From: Paraspadella gotoi
Lineage: Eukaryota > Chaetognatha
DNA length: 64,000 nucleotides
Reading direction: 5' to 3'
NCBI GenBank assembly: GCA_051294375.1
Contig: CM119266.1
Span: 8,995,166-9,059,165 of the forward strand
Position 1 is the stretch's first letter; each line of letters begins with the position of its first letter. Positions 10,009 to 21,346 of the stretch are shown in pieces. Under the pieces are notes generated by a model. It had not been told where the DNA came from and ran no database searches. It saw only the letters and a list, made by a program, of their open reading frames with translations. The position numbers and the translations under genes were made by a program.

Positions 10009-10639
10009 GTTCTCAAAAGAATAGTCGCATTCTTTAATGATTGAAATATTTTAATCAATAACTTTAACCTTGTTTTGTCTATAGTGGTAGTTTTCATGCA
10101 ATCTTTAACTTTTTGTCTTTAGTCTTAGCTTTTTTTTTGATGCTCATGTATGTACTGAATCAACCTTGTTGAATTAGAAATAAAACGCATATATATAACG
10201 TTCAGGCTTTTATATTTTTTTCTCAATTAAATGATAATGATACAGATAATGATACAGATTAATGCACAAATACATTAATAGGCAAAAAAAGAAAAAAGAA
10301 AGAAAAGTTAGGCAATCAAAGCATAGTTTCCTAGTATGTACAACAAGACTAATAAAAACATCCCTCGTCCCAACATCCTGTAAACTCGTCCGGTTTCCCA
10401 AAATCCGGCTCCAGGTTCCTTTCTCTCGGCCTCGAGTCTCCGGCGCCGAAATTCCGATGGTTTTTTTTTCATCAAAAGAAGAAATAAAACAATAAATTGA
10501 GCGTCTCGTGGGGCGCGACCTAGCGGACGACGACAATGACGACGACGTCCGGTGATCAATTATGAAGGCGATAATCGACTTCTGGTTTTTATTCATCCTC
10601 TTCTTCCATTTTTTTCTTTTTATTAATTTTCTTTTTTTT
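10009..10639. other. No gene seen
   Basis: Likely 3' UTR of the LINE relic to about 10,200, then mixed sequence with a GC-richer patch at 10,370-10,450. No domain in any frame. Confidence 0.45.
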
Positions 10640-10745
<106 letters not shown>

Positions 10746-11183
10746 TTCTTCTCCTTTTCCCACCCACTGCTCGAGATTCCTACAGACGCTGATATTTCCT
10801 CTTTTAATTTCACGACGAAGACGACGACGACAACTCAGCCAGCGGACAACTAAAAAATATTTCCGAGAAATTCAGTTGGAATTTAGAAAAAAAAATATTG
10901 GAGCTAAAAAAAAAAGGAAATATGACAGAAAAGAAAAAGAATAATAATTCATGGCGCAAAATGAAGGATTCGGTCGGAATCGAAAATCGGGGGGAAAAAA
11001 AATATGGAAATATTATAAAAAAAAAGAAAAGAAGAAAAAATGAATGAAAATAACGAAAACTTTTGACAATTATTTTTTTTTTTTAAATTGTCGACGTCGT
11101 TGTTCAAAGTCGAAGTCTTGTGTCTGGTTCCAGCGACAACCCTGTGCTGAAGTTAGTGCTCTGATTTTTTACAAAGACAAATG

Positions 11184-11187
<4 letters not shown>
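10746..11187. other. No gene seen; A-rich
   Basis: A short GACGACGAC patch at 10,813-10,832, then A-run-rich sequence. No frame of interest. Confidence 0.5.
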
Positions 11188-11247
<60 letters not shown>

Positions 11248-11250
11248 AGA

Positions 11251-11282
<32 letters not shown>

Positions 11283-11345
11283 CGTCCGCCTCCAATGTAA
11301 TCGCCGGAGGCAAAAAAAGGACATCGGGAGAGAGAGAGAGACGGA
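11188..11345. repeat. (GA)n microsatellite, interrupted
   Basis: A near-perfect GA tract at 11,188-11,282 with two AAGAAG interruptions, then a second short GA tract at 11,330-11,340. Reverse frames through it are poly Ser-Leu artefacts. Confidence 0.95.
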
Positions 11346-12255
11346 GACAAAGACGCTGACTCGGGAGGGCGACGCCAGGCGTCGCATCGGAATTTCAAAT
11401 CCAGAATCCAAAACAAAAGGCGAACGAAAGGGGAAACAAAAGGGACGAAACAAAAGGTTTGAAAAGATACCAAAAAAAAAAGATATTAAAACGACGGAAG
11501 AAAAAAAATACGTTGACGAATGAAAATTATTCGCCTTGATTTTAAAACTAAACTCGAACATCGGGCAAATTAAATTGCTGTTATTATTCGATTTGCAAGT
11601 CCTGAAAAACAAATTAAGCTAATTATGATTTAGGTTGTTGTTGCCGTACCTGTCTTTTAAACGGAAAGTCAGCTGACCTGTCATTACATAGAATGTCCGG
11701 AGTCAGGGGCCAGATAAATTATTATTTAAATGAAAGAATAATTTTGTGTTCGTTGCACTAATTTTAAAAGCTAATGAGGACGATATTAACCTTTTTTTTT
11801 TCAAAACATCATTAATACTCATGAGTCGAAATCATAATTGGTAAAGTCTCATTACAAAAGTGTGAAACCTATAATGTGCAACTCAAGGTAATTATTGTGT
11901 ATGCCCTTCAAATCCGAAATAGTTTTAAAAACGTTTAAAAAAAAAACCAAAGATTGCAATATATGCTAACAAGGCTATCAGCATTCATAACAAAGTACTG
12001 CCAACTTCGTCGAGCGAGCTTTTACCGATTCTACTTTCTCTTTCCTTTGTTTTTTTTTCTTTCCTTCTTTTTTCGACTTTCCTTTTTTTTTTCCCCCTTT
12101 TCCTCCGTGCAAAAAATACTGCTCCCCGAAGGATATCATGACTGGAAAGCCCGAGCGGGGCCAATGATTTCCCGTCTTGTCGATGGGCCAAACCAACAAA
12201 CGGGAGGCCGAGACTCCGCGCCAACGATGGAAACAAATCGTTCCTCGGTTCGGAT
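11346..12255. other. No gene seen
   Basis: Mixed sequence. A pyrimidine-rich stretch at 12,025-12,105 is followed by a GC-richer patch at 12,120-12,250 with no recognised product in either strand. Confidence 0.45.
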
Positions 12256-12260
12256 GTGTT

Positions 12261-12348
12261 GGGGGGGAGGGGGCGGAGGGGAAGAGATAGGGTGAGTGGG
12301 GATTAGTGGGGGTAGTTTGAGGGTGGGGAGTTTTGTGGGGGGGGTGAA
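12261..12348 (+). other. G-run cluster with G-quadruplex potential
   Basis: Within 88 bases the plus strand has at least nine runs of three or more G, including runs of 7, 5 and 8, separated by short loops. This exceeds the usual four-run G-quadruplex pattern. It lies about 70 bases upstream of a long (CT)n tract. No gene is attached, so any regulatory role is inference. Confidence 0.6.
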
Positions 12349-12419
12349 AAAAATAAGTGTGATGATGTATTTGAGCGAACCGATTGACGATTGCGGTCGT
12401 TTACCCCCGGGCGCCTATC

Positions 12420-12511
12420 TCTCCTCTCTCTCTCTCTCTCTCTCTCTTCTCTCCTCTCTCTCTCTCCTCTCTCTCTCCTCTCTCTCTCTCTCATCTCTCT
12501 CTCTCTCTCTC
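12420..12511. repeat. (CT)n microsatellite, interrupted
   Basis: CT dinucleotides with CCTCT and CATCT interruptions. A T homopolymer of about 22 bases follows near 12,632-12,653. Confidence 0.95.
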
Positions 12512-12750
12512 CGTCGTGTCAAAGATCAAACCTCCTCTTCTTCTCAACAAGAGATTCGATTAGATTTCTATTGGCCTCAGTTTTTTTTCTCTCTTCGTCT
12601 CAAACTCTCACCTCGATTTCCTTCTTCTTCTTTTTTTTTTTTTTTTTTTTTTTGAAAGTTGCTTTTATTTTTCTCGCTGTTTTTTTGCTTTACTTTTAGC
12701 AACGGAGTGTCTTTAGTTGAGCCGCTAGCAATCGCGTAGCAACTTTTTCA

Positions 12751-12907
12751 TGAAATTGGTACAACCAATATAAAAATTATCCATTCATTTAATAAATAAG
12801 CAATCTTGCCCCTGACTTTGGACAGACAAAAAAAAAAAGACTTTGGTGGTTTAAGGTCTCCATCACTCTTACAAGATAATGACATCGCAGGTCCCTGCAA
12901 GCTTTTC
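12751..12907. repeat. Dispersed repeat 'TTGGTACAACCAATATAA', first copy
   Basis: Starts GAAATTGGTACAACCAATAT, contains TCCATTCATTTAATAAATAA and GGTGGTTTAAGG, CTCCATCACTCTTACAAGAT, and ends near CAGGTCCCTGCAAGCTTT. Further copies at 16,317-16,457, 16,638-16,754, 23,343-23,480, 23,661-23,780, about 33,908-34,060 and 34,250-34,385 show it is a family member. TTGGTACAACCAA is itself a palindromic word. Reverse-strand frames over the copies look weakly protein-like but are interrupted. The class (SINE or LINE tail) is not determined. Confidence 0.75.
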
Positions 12908-13985
12908 ATACGTCGGTCGGGGTGTTCGTACGTTTTAAACGCCTATTCATCTGATAACACTGTAATAATGAATCTTCTACGTGCTACGATTCTGACGTAC
13001 TCAATTAATTATTTTCTTTTGTGTTTAGTGTTTAGTGCGAGTAGTCGTCGTTGTTATCGTGGGCATCGATACTGCCGCGCTGACGGCAATGTTGTCATTA
13101 TTTTCGATGCTGTCGCTTTTAAAAAGACGCACGGTACTACAATAATCTCCCGCTCATTAGTGCGAGTAAATCAATCCTAGAGTAATGAAGTCATGAATAA
13201 AGTAATAAAAAAAAGGCGATGGAAAAATAAAGAGAGGTTTTTTTTATTTTCTTTTATCTTTCTTTTTTTTTTCGTACATTCACCTCCATCTTTTTTCTTC
13301 CTCTTTAAAACCCATTAGCCACTTGTTTCCAAAGCCATTTGTTTACCTCTTTTCTCCGATTAGCGAAGTCCTCACCATTTTTCTCGGCGTCTTCTCTCCG
13401 CCAGAGTCCGCCGCCGATCGCCGTTGCTCTTTTTTTTTCGATTTCTCTTCACAGTGAATGACGGAATGATTAATCGAAAAATATTTAATTTAATATAAAT
13501 ATTTTTCTCTGGGCTGGGGCAAGGATATAAAATCATTTTGATATCGCTGAAATATTCTAAAAATCGCGGTTTAACTCATCAAAACTGCAAGATTATTCTA
13601 AATCTAATTTAATTTTCCGAACGAATTTTAGGCAAAGTTACTAAAACTAGTCGAAGCTTTTCAGAGTCAGTTATCAGTCTTTGGTCTTAAGTTTTATTAA
13701 AATATTAAGAACTATTGTGGTTAACCGGTCGTTAATTAGCCTAAGAGTCTTTTTACATTTTAAATCATTAATTCCGAAATGCAGGTGCGTCGGCGGACGA
13801 TTTGAAAAAAAGAACCGAGAAAATAACGATTATAAAACGCGGAACGATTTTATTCCTTTGTTCAAAATCAAAATGGAATATTACAACGAAGGAAAACATT
13901 CACGACCAATCAGGGTCAGCCGATTCCGTTAGCTCTCGAATTCGATTCCATTGTATCGTGTACGCAGAATGACGTTGTTGTTTCT
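12908..13985. other. No gene seen
   Basis: Mixed AT-rich sequence. The frame at 12,806-13,180 starts inside the dispersed repeat and has no domain. The frame at 13,681-13,932 is unrecognised. A pyrimidine-rich block lies at 13,240-13,400. Confidence 0.45.
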
Positions 13986-14172
13986 GGCGTTGTTGTCGTT
14001 GCCACCGTCTTTGTCGTCGTTGTCACCGTCTTTGTTGTCGTTGTCACCGTCTTCGCTGTCGTTGTCACCGTCCTTGTTGTCGTTGTCGCCGTCCATGTTG
14101 TCGTTGTCACCGTCCTTGTTGTCGTTGTCACCGTCCATGTTGTCGTTGTCACCGTCTTTGTCATCGTCGACA
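13986..14172. repeat. 21-bp minisatellite, about 9 units
   Basis: Units built on GTTGTCACCGTC followed by CTTGTTGTC or CATGTTGTC repeat every 21 bases with substitutions but no length changes. Because 21 is a multiple of three, all frames stay open. The reverse strand reads heptads DNDNKDG (frame 13,929-14,186) or TTTTKTV (13,916-14,173). The first resembles Asp-x-Asp-x-Asp-Gly calcium-binding loops, but no flanking domain, start context or splice signal supports a gene. Confidence 0.85.
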
Positions 14173-14879
14173 TTATCGAAGATCATCGGGAATCGAATGA
14201 ATCCGCGCGAAATAAAAACGCGAGAAATGTTTCGCTCCGATAAACATTTTCTTTTTCTTTTTAACGGAAATCGATTTTCTTTCTTTCTTTTATTTCTTGA
14301 TTCGAAGAATAAAAGTGAAGGAGAAAAAGTGAAGAGGTTTAGTTTTTATGTTGACGCCGTAAGGGGGTCAACCAACGGTAGATTACTGTCTCTCTCTCTC
14401 TTTCTCTTTTTCTCTCTTTCTCTCTTTCTTTATTTTTTTCTATATTTATTTCTTTCTTTCTCTCTTTTTCTTTCTTTATTTCTTTCTCTCTCTGCTCCCT
14501 CTCACTCTCCTTGATCGAGTACCGCCTACATTTACGAACTTCCTTCGTCTATAAATAAAAAAATATTTAGGAACTCACTCTCCCCCTTTCCATCTCAAAC
14601 TCACCCTCTCTTTTTTCCCCTCACCCAAGGGCCACCCCCTCCCCTGTGTTTCGCCAATATCTCGCCAACGCGAAATCTATTCCCAAAAAATCAGAAACCA
14701 AAAAAAAAAAAGAAAATAAGCGAAAAAATAAATGAATAAAACCCCAAAAAACTCACACAGCTTACGAGATATTTTTTTTTCTCTTTCTTTTAAAATCGGC
14801 CTTGAGACGGAGGCGTCCTCGAGTGGGCGGATCCACTCCGAAAAGCCCTTCACACAAATTATGTTCTTCTCATCTTTTT

Positions 14880-14881
14880 CA

Positions 14882-14916
<35 letters not shown>

Positions 14917-14917
14917 T
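14880..14917. repeat. (TCG)n microsatellite
   Basis: About 11 TCG units after CATCTTTTTCA. In the noisier partner copy (32,400-32,445) the same place reads as broken CGTCGTCCGTTCG text. Confidence 0.95.
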
Positions 14918-15844
14918 TCATTGTTGAAGATCCACTTGACCCAAACTTTAACGCCTCCTTCATTTCAGTCTTAATGCTTTTTCACTCGGTCGTCGAAAAC
15001 AACGAGCGCCATCTTGCTCGGCTGCCTCATCTCACCGTTTCTAAACTTACCCTACCGTGTACCACGATTCGATTCCTTGCCCTACTTATTTCTCTCACTT
15101 GGTTCTGTGAGGTAGAAAGTGACCACTGATCAATTTCGGGGTTTCTCTCTCATTTTGTCTCTTTCTCTCTTTTTCTCCCTCTGTCACTCTCCTTCCCCTA
15201 TCTCTCTCCCTCTCTCTCTCTCTTTCTCTCTCTCTCTCTACCAATTAAGCTCCGTCTCTCTTCGTTGCCTTGCGAGGGAAGAACGCCAATAATTCCTTGA
15301 CGTTATGAGAATTCGCATTTCGTTGTTGAAACCAAATCGATTTGGATAAGAGATGAACCAAAAATTTATCATTAATGATCTAAAATTAATCATCACGAAT
15401 ACTAATTAGAATAATTTGAATATTAAAAAAAATTCTGATTAAATGATATTATTCTCATAAATAATACCAAATAAATTTGCATTAACAATTTCAGTTATTT
15501 TTTTCATTTCGCCACGAACATGATCCAGAAAATTCTCAAATATTTTCGAATGCGCACTGCACACTTTTCATGCTATGCGGCGACTTAAAAAAAAAACATA
15601 TCATATTTCTCCACTATTTCGAAATCGACAGCGACCAATGACAACGACGACGTAGACGACGACGACGACAACGACGACGAAGACGGCGACGATGACAACG
15701 ACGATGAAAACGACGATGAACGCTTTTTCTTTGTTTACTTTTCTAATAATAAAAAAAGGGAATCTTTAAGAAAATGTCAAAGGAGGCAGCGACATCCCCA
15801 GGCGGCATTTAGCATCGCGACGCCATTGCTTCAGTTGCGGTCTG

Positions 15845-15846
<2 letters not shown>

Positions 15847-15885
<39 letters not shown>

Positions 15886-15904
15886 AGAGAATGAGAGAGA
15901 GAGA

Positions 15905-15937
<33 letters not shown>

Positions 15938-15990
15938 GAGTGAGAGTGAGAGAGAGGGAGAGGGAGAGGAGGGAGAGAGAGAAAGAAAGA
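15847..15990. repeat. (GA)n microsatellite
   Basis: GA dinucleotides with AA, TG and GG interruptions. Frames here are Arg-Glu or Ser-Leu runs on either strand and are not genes. Confidence 0.95.
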
Positions 15991-16316
15991 CCGCCAGACA
16001 GACCAACAGAGATAGAGGGATACAAAAAGAGGAGACGGAGACGAAGACAGAGATAGAGAGAGAGAGACATTCATATTAATGTGGTCGAACGAAATGTTTT
16101 CAGACGTGATTTTATCATTTCAGCGTCGCCCTCTTCCGATCGCTGCGACCTCCCCCCCAAAGTGGAGGGAGGGACGCAGAGGGTGTGATGAGAAAATTGG
16201 ACCCAGACCGGTTTAATATCGAGTTGTGGACAAATTAGAAACTTGGAATCCTATTTATATCGCAAAGCATATGTCTGATACTGTACAAAATATACAATGC
16301 CATCACCAAAATTATA

Positions 16317-16457
16317 AAATTGGTACAACCAATATAAAATTATCCATTCATTTAATAAATAAGCTATCTTGCCCGCGACTTTGGACAGGCTTTGGTGGTT
16401 TAAGGCCTCCATCACTCTTACAAGATAATGACATAGCAGGTCCCTGCAAGCTTTCAA
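16317..16457. repeat. Dispersed repeat 'TTGGTACAACCAATATAA', second copy
   Basis: Same landmarks as the copy at 12,751-12,907, with ACATAGCAGGTCCCTGCAAG at its end. It is followed by about 180 bases also shared with the repeated unit, then a third, shorter copy. Confidence 0.75.
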
Positions 16458-16637
16458 TCAAGACTCTCTCACAGTCTTGTTTATTCACTCCCAGAGTACC
16501 TGGTCTTCCCTATCAATGAAGTGGAAAATATTTCAAAGAATGTTTCAATTGTATGAGAAGCCACTCCCTTAAGTATTAGATCGGGAATACTTATTGTACT
16601 CCGCACTGCATCCAAATACAAGGAGCTGAATTTTATG

Positions 16638-16754
16638 AAATTGGTACAACCAATATAAAAATTATCCATTCATTTAATAAATAAGCTATCTTGCCCTGAC
16701 TTTGGACAGGCTTTGGTGGTTTAAGGCCTCCATCACTCTTACAAGATAATATTA
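16638..16754. repeat. Dispersed repeat 'TTGGTACAACCAATATAA', third copy, truncated
   Basis: Matches the second copy up to CTCTTACAAGATAAT, then diverges to ATTATGTATGAAAAAGG. The 62-codon reverse frame between the two copies (16,481-16,669) is free of stops and not low-complexity, so it may derive from an element ORF, but no domain is recognised. Confidence 0.7.
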
Positions 16755-17084
16755 TGTATGAAAAAGGAAGAACAGATTGAGATGAAAATATAGTATCTCT
16801 TTTCTCTCCCTCTCTCACCTCTCTCTCTCTCTTCCTCTCTCTCTCTCTCCCTCCCTCCCTCCTCCCTCCTCCTCCCCCTCTCCATCTCCCTTTCCCCCCA
16901 AGTTCTTAAACTTTAAAACTAACCCCATAATTTGAGACAAAGCTGAGCTCATAAAGAGACTCATTGCCTCTTCGTGCAATTTTTAACTCTTGAAATAAAC
17001 TCGCCTCTCGTCGGCAAAAAAACCTTTACTCTTTCTTCCTTGAAATTTCCCTTAAGTGTCCGGACACATGCAAACACGATCACG

Positions 17085-17087
<3 letters not shown>

Positions 17088-17175
<88 letters not shown>
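17088..17175. repeat. (CT)n microsatellite
   Basis: About 44 CT units after GATCACGTTTT. Copy 2 has the same tract at 24,115-24,201. In the noisier copies (30,473-30,555; 34,725-34,800) it is shorter and broken. Confidence 0.97.
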
Positions 17176-17179
<4 letters not shown>

Positions 17180-17940
17180 CCTCCTCCGCTCTGTTATTCC
17201 ATCGTTTCTCCTTTCTTCGCTCCGCCTCCCCTTTCCCTCTTTCAATTAAAGGGAGGGTTTTCTAAAGCGGAAATTAAAAAAACAAAACAGCATACATCCG
17301 TCCGTCCATTCATCCATCTATACATCCATCAATCTATTGATTCATCATCAATCCACCCAGACCGTGAGATAAGCCTTCGACCTGACATTCGGAATATTTC
17401 TTTAGTCTTTCTGCCTCCTTTTCTTTCTTTCTGTTTCGTTAGTCTTAAACTATAAGAATACAATATACAAATAACTACAAGTAACTACTATATAATTTTG
17501 TAATTTCGTTCTTTTATTCTATCGCCAGGCATACCAAAACCCTCACAGTCCTTACCTCTTCCTCCCGCTTCTCAAATTGACTTACCTCCCCTCCTTATCG
17601 TGCTCCTCCACTCACCTCCCCCCCACCGACCGCCTCATGAAAAGGATTATGACCATCATGAGCCGAAGGAAGGATTTCATTTTTTTTTTTTTAATAACAA
17701 AAATAACAACACAGAGTTTCAATCACTTTGAAGCGAGCGTTCCGGGGAAATGGAGGGACAGAAGGGTAGTACGGTGAAAAGGATGGGGCCAGATATTTTT
17801 AGATCGATTTTCGGAACGTTCCTTCATTTTTCAGTTTGTTTCTTGCTCGAGAACTTGACAAGTTTTCCCGTCTGTCCGTCTGTCAGTCCGTCGAGTCTTC
17901 GGCACAAAAAAAAAATCTTCTGCAATAGTAACGCCGTTCA

Positions 17941-17959
17941 CCCCCCCCCCCCCCCCCCC
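17941..17959. repeat. Poly-C tract followed by poly-A
   Basis: Nineteen C then seven A. The homologous positions near 24,968, 31,315 and 35,647 vary in length and contain TT interruptions. Confidence 0.95.
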
Positions 17960-18085
17960 AAAAAAAAGTGATTTTCTCTCTCCGACTTGAAGAGGCGTTT
18001 CGAATTTTAAAAAAACTTGACGTAAGCGGATGTATAAAGACAGCGACGCCCAAAAACTTTCACGTCGCCTTGCAACCGTCTTTTT

Positions 18086-18342
18086 AGTTACCGCGCGAAG
18101 TGCTCGCGGAGCAATTCTATAAGTCACTTTTCGCGTCCGTCGGTCCGTCGATATGTCTGTCCGTTAAAAATGCATATAATTTGACTATGATCTAAGGTAC
18201 TGCTAGCGCCGACTTCAGGAATTCCTAAAACTATAAGGTATAAAAGACGAAATTTCGATGCAGAGCATGTCAAAAATACACGAGCAAAGATTCGTTAATC
18301 ATGTCATATTTGATCATGAATATAAAGTCACCGCGGCGCAAC
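18086..18342. mobile_element. Palindrome-headed dispersed element (MITE-like), copy in the Q unit
   Basis: The left end AGTTACCGCGCGAAGTGCTC, then GCGGAGCAATTCTATAAGTC, ACTTTTCG and a GTCCGTCGGTCCGTC stretch; the right end is ATAAAGTCACCGCGGCGCAAC. The same two ends flank a different middle at 48,323-48,528. Other copies lie at 25,113-25,369, about 31,459-31,713 and about 35,812-36,066. The ends are roughly inverted (GTTGCGCCG and CGGCGCAAC in the best copies). No ORF, so a non-autonomous element is inferred. Confidence 0.55.
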
Positions 18343-18659
18343 GCATTATGAATTACCCTTCTTTTTTTTAGTTTTTCAGAATCTTTTCTTTTCTTTTTTT
18401 TTTGGAAAGAATTTTTCTGGTTTCTCGAAAGGGACGACCTTTAGTAAAGGCTTTACCGGTTTTTGCTCTGAGAGAAAAAAAAAATCTCTCGAAATTGAAT
18501 TTCTGGTGTTTTTTAGTCTTAGGGGAAATGGGGGGAGTGGGGGCGGAAGATGAAAGTGAAGTCGGAGAGAGAAAATATCAAAGCGAAACTCAAAGTCTTT
18601 CTATCTTTATTTTTTTACCTTCTTTCTTTATTTTTTGTCTCTCGCTTCTTTCTCTTTCT

Positions 18660-18683
18660 TATTTCTTTCTTCTTTCTTTCTTT

Positions 18684-18715
<32 letters not shown>

Positions 18716-18716
18716 T
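18660..18716. repeat. (TTTC)n microsatellite of unit Q
   Basis: TTTC/CTTT units with interruptions. This is the place where the satellite array is attached in the later copy (37,480-37,520 and onward). Confidence 0.9.
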
Positions 18717-19034
18717 TTTTCTCTGCCTATTTTCTTTTCTTTTTTTCTATCTTTTTTCTTCCTATAATTGCGATATTGTGGACGTAATGAATATAATACA
18801 TATAATCGACAATAGCCATCATGCTTTCTCTGGCTCTAGAATTACAATCCCGCTATACCGCTTCGCTCTACTGCCCCTCCACCTATTGACTCCTTTCAAC
18901 CCAAACTCCAGACAAAATATCCTCAATCATTCGCCCACGCGTCTCCATTATTCCCGAAATGACCTGCGGTCTGTATTGACGCATCGAAAGCACCTTCCCT
19001 TCCCTCTCCTTCTCTTCTCTCTCATCTCTCTCTC

Positions 19035-19077
<43 letters not shown>

Positions 19078-19474
19078 CGATCTTGTCATTTTAGGCTTTT
19101 CGGTCGGATGCTTCCTCTACTCCTTACTTTTCTCTCGGTACCTTCTCTTCCTTTCCTTCTCTTTTTTATTTCTTCTTTTTTTAGTTCGTTTTCATTTCTT
19201 TTACTTTTTTCGTCCTTATTTTCTCTCTTTTCTTTTTTTTTTGTCTTTCTCCTTCATTGGACTAAGTCGTGTTGACTCCTTTTCCTTGATCACTGTCTCA
19301 CCTCTTTCTCCTCCTCCTCCTCTTCCTCTTCCTCCTCTCATTTTCTTACATTTGCCTTGCAGTTTAACTCTACTCCCTTCACACCCCTTAAGCCCTTCCC
19401 GCCATACATTTATCTCTTTCTCTTTAACTTCCTTTACATCATTCCAGGCCTTACTTCTTTTCCGCCCACCCCCC

Positions 19475-19528
<54 letters not shown>

Positions 19529-19859
19529 TGCTCATCTCTCTCTGCTCTCTCTCACGTGCTCTTTTCTCTCTTCCTTCACATTAATAGAAGAAACGCTTAA
19601 AGAGCGAATTTCTTTTCCTAAGAATTTTAAAACGAAGAACGTTAAAGAGGAATTATTACACACAACAGCAGCTTGAGGGTGGACATCCCTTTCCTCACCA
19701 AACGATTGATAACGGAGGATGATATACTTATCGGATCTCCCTCTCTCAATCCCCCAATCCCCCAGTGCGATAATCCCGATCCCCGATCTCCCAAATCATT
19801 CCTTCTCACCTTGTCATTTAAATCTTCACCTTTTAAGGATCGAAATTTCATCGTCACTT

Positions 19860-20330
19860 CCCCACGCCCCTCTCCGCGCCACATTCAAGCCACGACCCGC
19901 GTCATGACCCGCGGCCACTCCAAAGGCCACACTCCACGCCACTCCTGTCCCACAGTGCGATTATTTGTAACAGACGTAATTTGCCCCTCTCCCCCTTGCC
20001 CTACTCTTTTTAACACTCTCCAGTCTTCATTGCTACTCCTCACGCCACAGTTCCACGCCACTCTCCGCCCCAATATTCACACACAACCGCTTCACTACCA
20101 CTTCTGACGCCCACTCCAAAAGCCGCTCTCATCCACTCCCGATGCATACTTCAAGCCACTTCTTCACGACAGTCTCAGCCTCATTCCCCACGCCACTTCC
20201 ACCCCCCCAACCACTCTCCCACTCCCACCCCCTATTTTACCGCCCCCTCCATTGCCTCCACCCCTATACCCTACCTAATCTCCACCCGTACCACCCTTTT
20301 CACCACCCTCTTGTCTCCCCCTTCACCATG
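19860..20330. repeat. Degenerate minisatellite of CACGCCACTCC-like words
   Basis: CACGCCACT, CCACTCC, ACGCCCACTCC and CTCCACCC words recur at roughly 18-25 base spacing with many indels. The corresponding stretch in copy 2 is 26,895-27,360. Overlapping frames are Pro/His/Thr/Ser-rich and not credible genes. Confidence 0.6.
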
Positions 20331-20429
20331 AGAATTTCTCTTCTTTCTTCTTCCATAAAATTCTCTCTTCGATCGAATCGCGTTTCTCCAACAAATTTAT
20401 TCCCTCGACTCTACTTCCGGCTTGAAGGA

Positions 20430-20640
20430 GGCGCCGCAGCCCGCCGCAGTCCGCCGCAGGCCCGCCGCAGCCCCGCCGCCGGTTAAGCCGTCCTACGCGC
20501 GAAATTCGGGCGCCGGGTCTGATCGGCGGCGTCTGGAATGGCACCGGCGTCAACCTAGAGAGAGAGAGGATGAGAGTAGGGAGAGAGAGAGAGAGAGAGC
20601 AGAGAGAGAGAGAGAGAGAGGAAGAGAGAGAGAGAGAGAC
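20430..20640. repeat. GC-rich CCCGCCGCAG repeat followed by (GA)n
   Basis: CCGCCGCAG recurs about every 10 bases at 20,430-20,480, then CGCCGGGTCTGATCGGCGGC, then a GA tract from 20,564. Equivalent blocks are at 27,465-27,670 and 43,232-43,440. The local GC content is far above that of the surroundings. Confidence 0.7.
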
Positions 20641-20756
20641 GCCACCGTGAGGTAAATTCGGGGCGCCGCGCTCGAGTTTAAGATAGGCGATGGAGCGGCG
20701 CGCATGAGAAGCTGGCGCCGTGTAGAGAGTTATTCGAACGACGCGGTTTCTTGAGA

Positions 20757-20798
<42 letters not shown>

Positions 20799-21311
20799 GA
20801 GAGAGAGAGAGACGAGAGAGAGAGAGAGAGAGAGGGGGGGGGAGGAAGAGAAGAGGAAGCGAATATTTGAGATTTTAGTGTTGAGCTTTCCTTATGTTTT
20901 TGTTTAGTCGTTTCGTGTCACATGTTCTGTTTCTTTCTCAATAGGCCAAAATTAATTAAAATTACTGGTGCATCCAACGTATTCATTAATCGATAATAAA
21001 TATTCGAAATATTCGCCGGAAAAATAATAATAATTGAAAATCCTGAGAATCTTGATGAGGATTCCACTGTATTCGCTGATGTGGATTAATAATCTCATGA
21101 ATCTGGATGCGTCAACCTTATAATTATGATTTAATTCATTTCAAAACTTTGCATTTTTCTCTCTTCAATTTCACGCGCGGCGGCTTCATCGCGAAGCGCC
21201 TTTCGTTACCATATCACGAAAATGCTTAGTGACGCCGAGAGAGAGAGAGAGATAGAGAGAGAGAGGAGAGAGAGGAGATGAGAGAGAGAGAGAAGAGAAG
21301 ACGAGAGAGAA

Positions 21312-21346
<35 letters not shown>

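Larger units (their letters stand above)
14262..16055. repeat. Segment P, copy 1 (partner 31,749-33,634)
   Basis: Begins AACGGAAATCGATTTTC and ends in the (GA)n just before ACATTCATATTAATGTGG. It is matched in order by 31,749-33,634, which differs mostly by single-base indels. Inside are pyrimidine tracts (14,391-14,520; 15,125-15,240), a (TCG)n run at 14,880-14,917, (GAC)n near 15,640-15,720 and (GA)n at 15,847-15,990. GC-richer parts at 14,800-15,110 carry no recognisable protein. Confidence 0.85.

Noticed and set aside
16226-16818. Small protein genes on either strand in the dispersed-repeat region
   Set aside because: The frames change between repeat copies and are interrupted; better explained as fragments of a repeat family.
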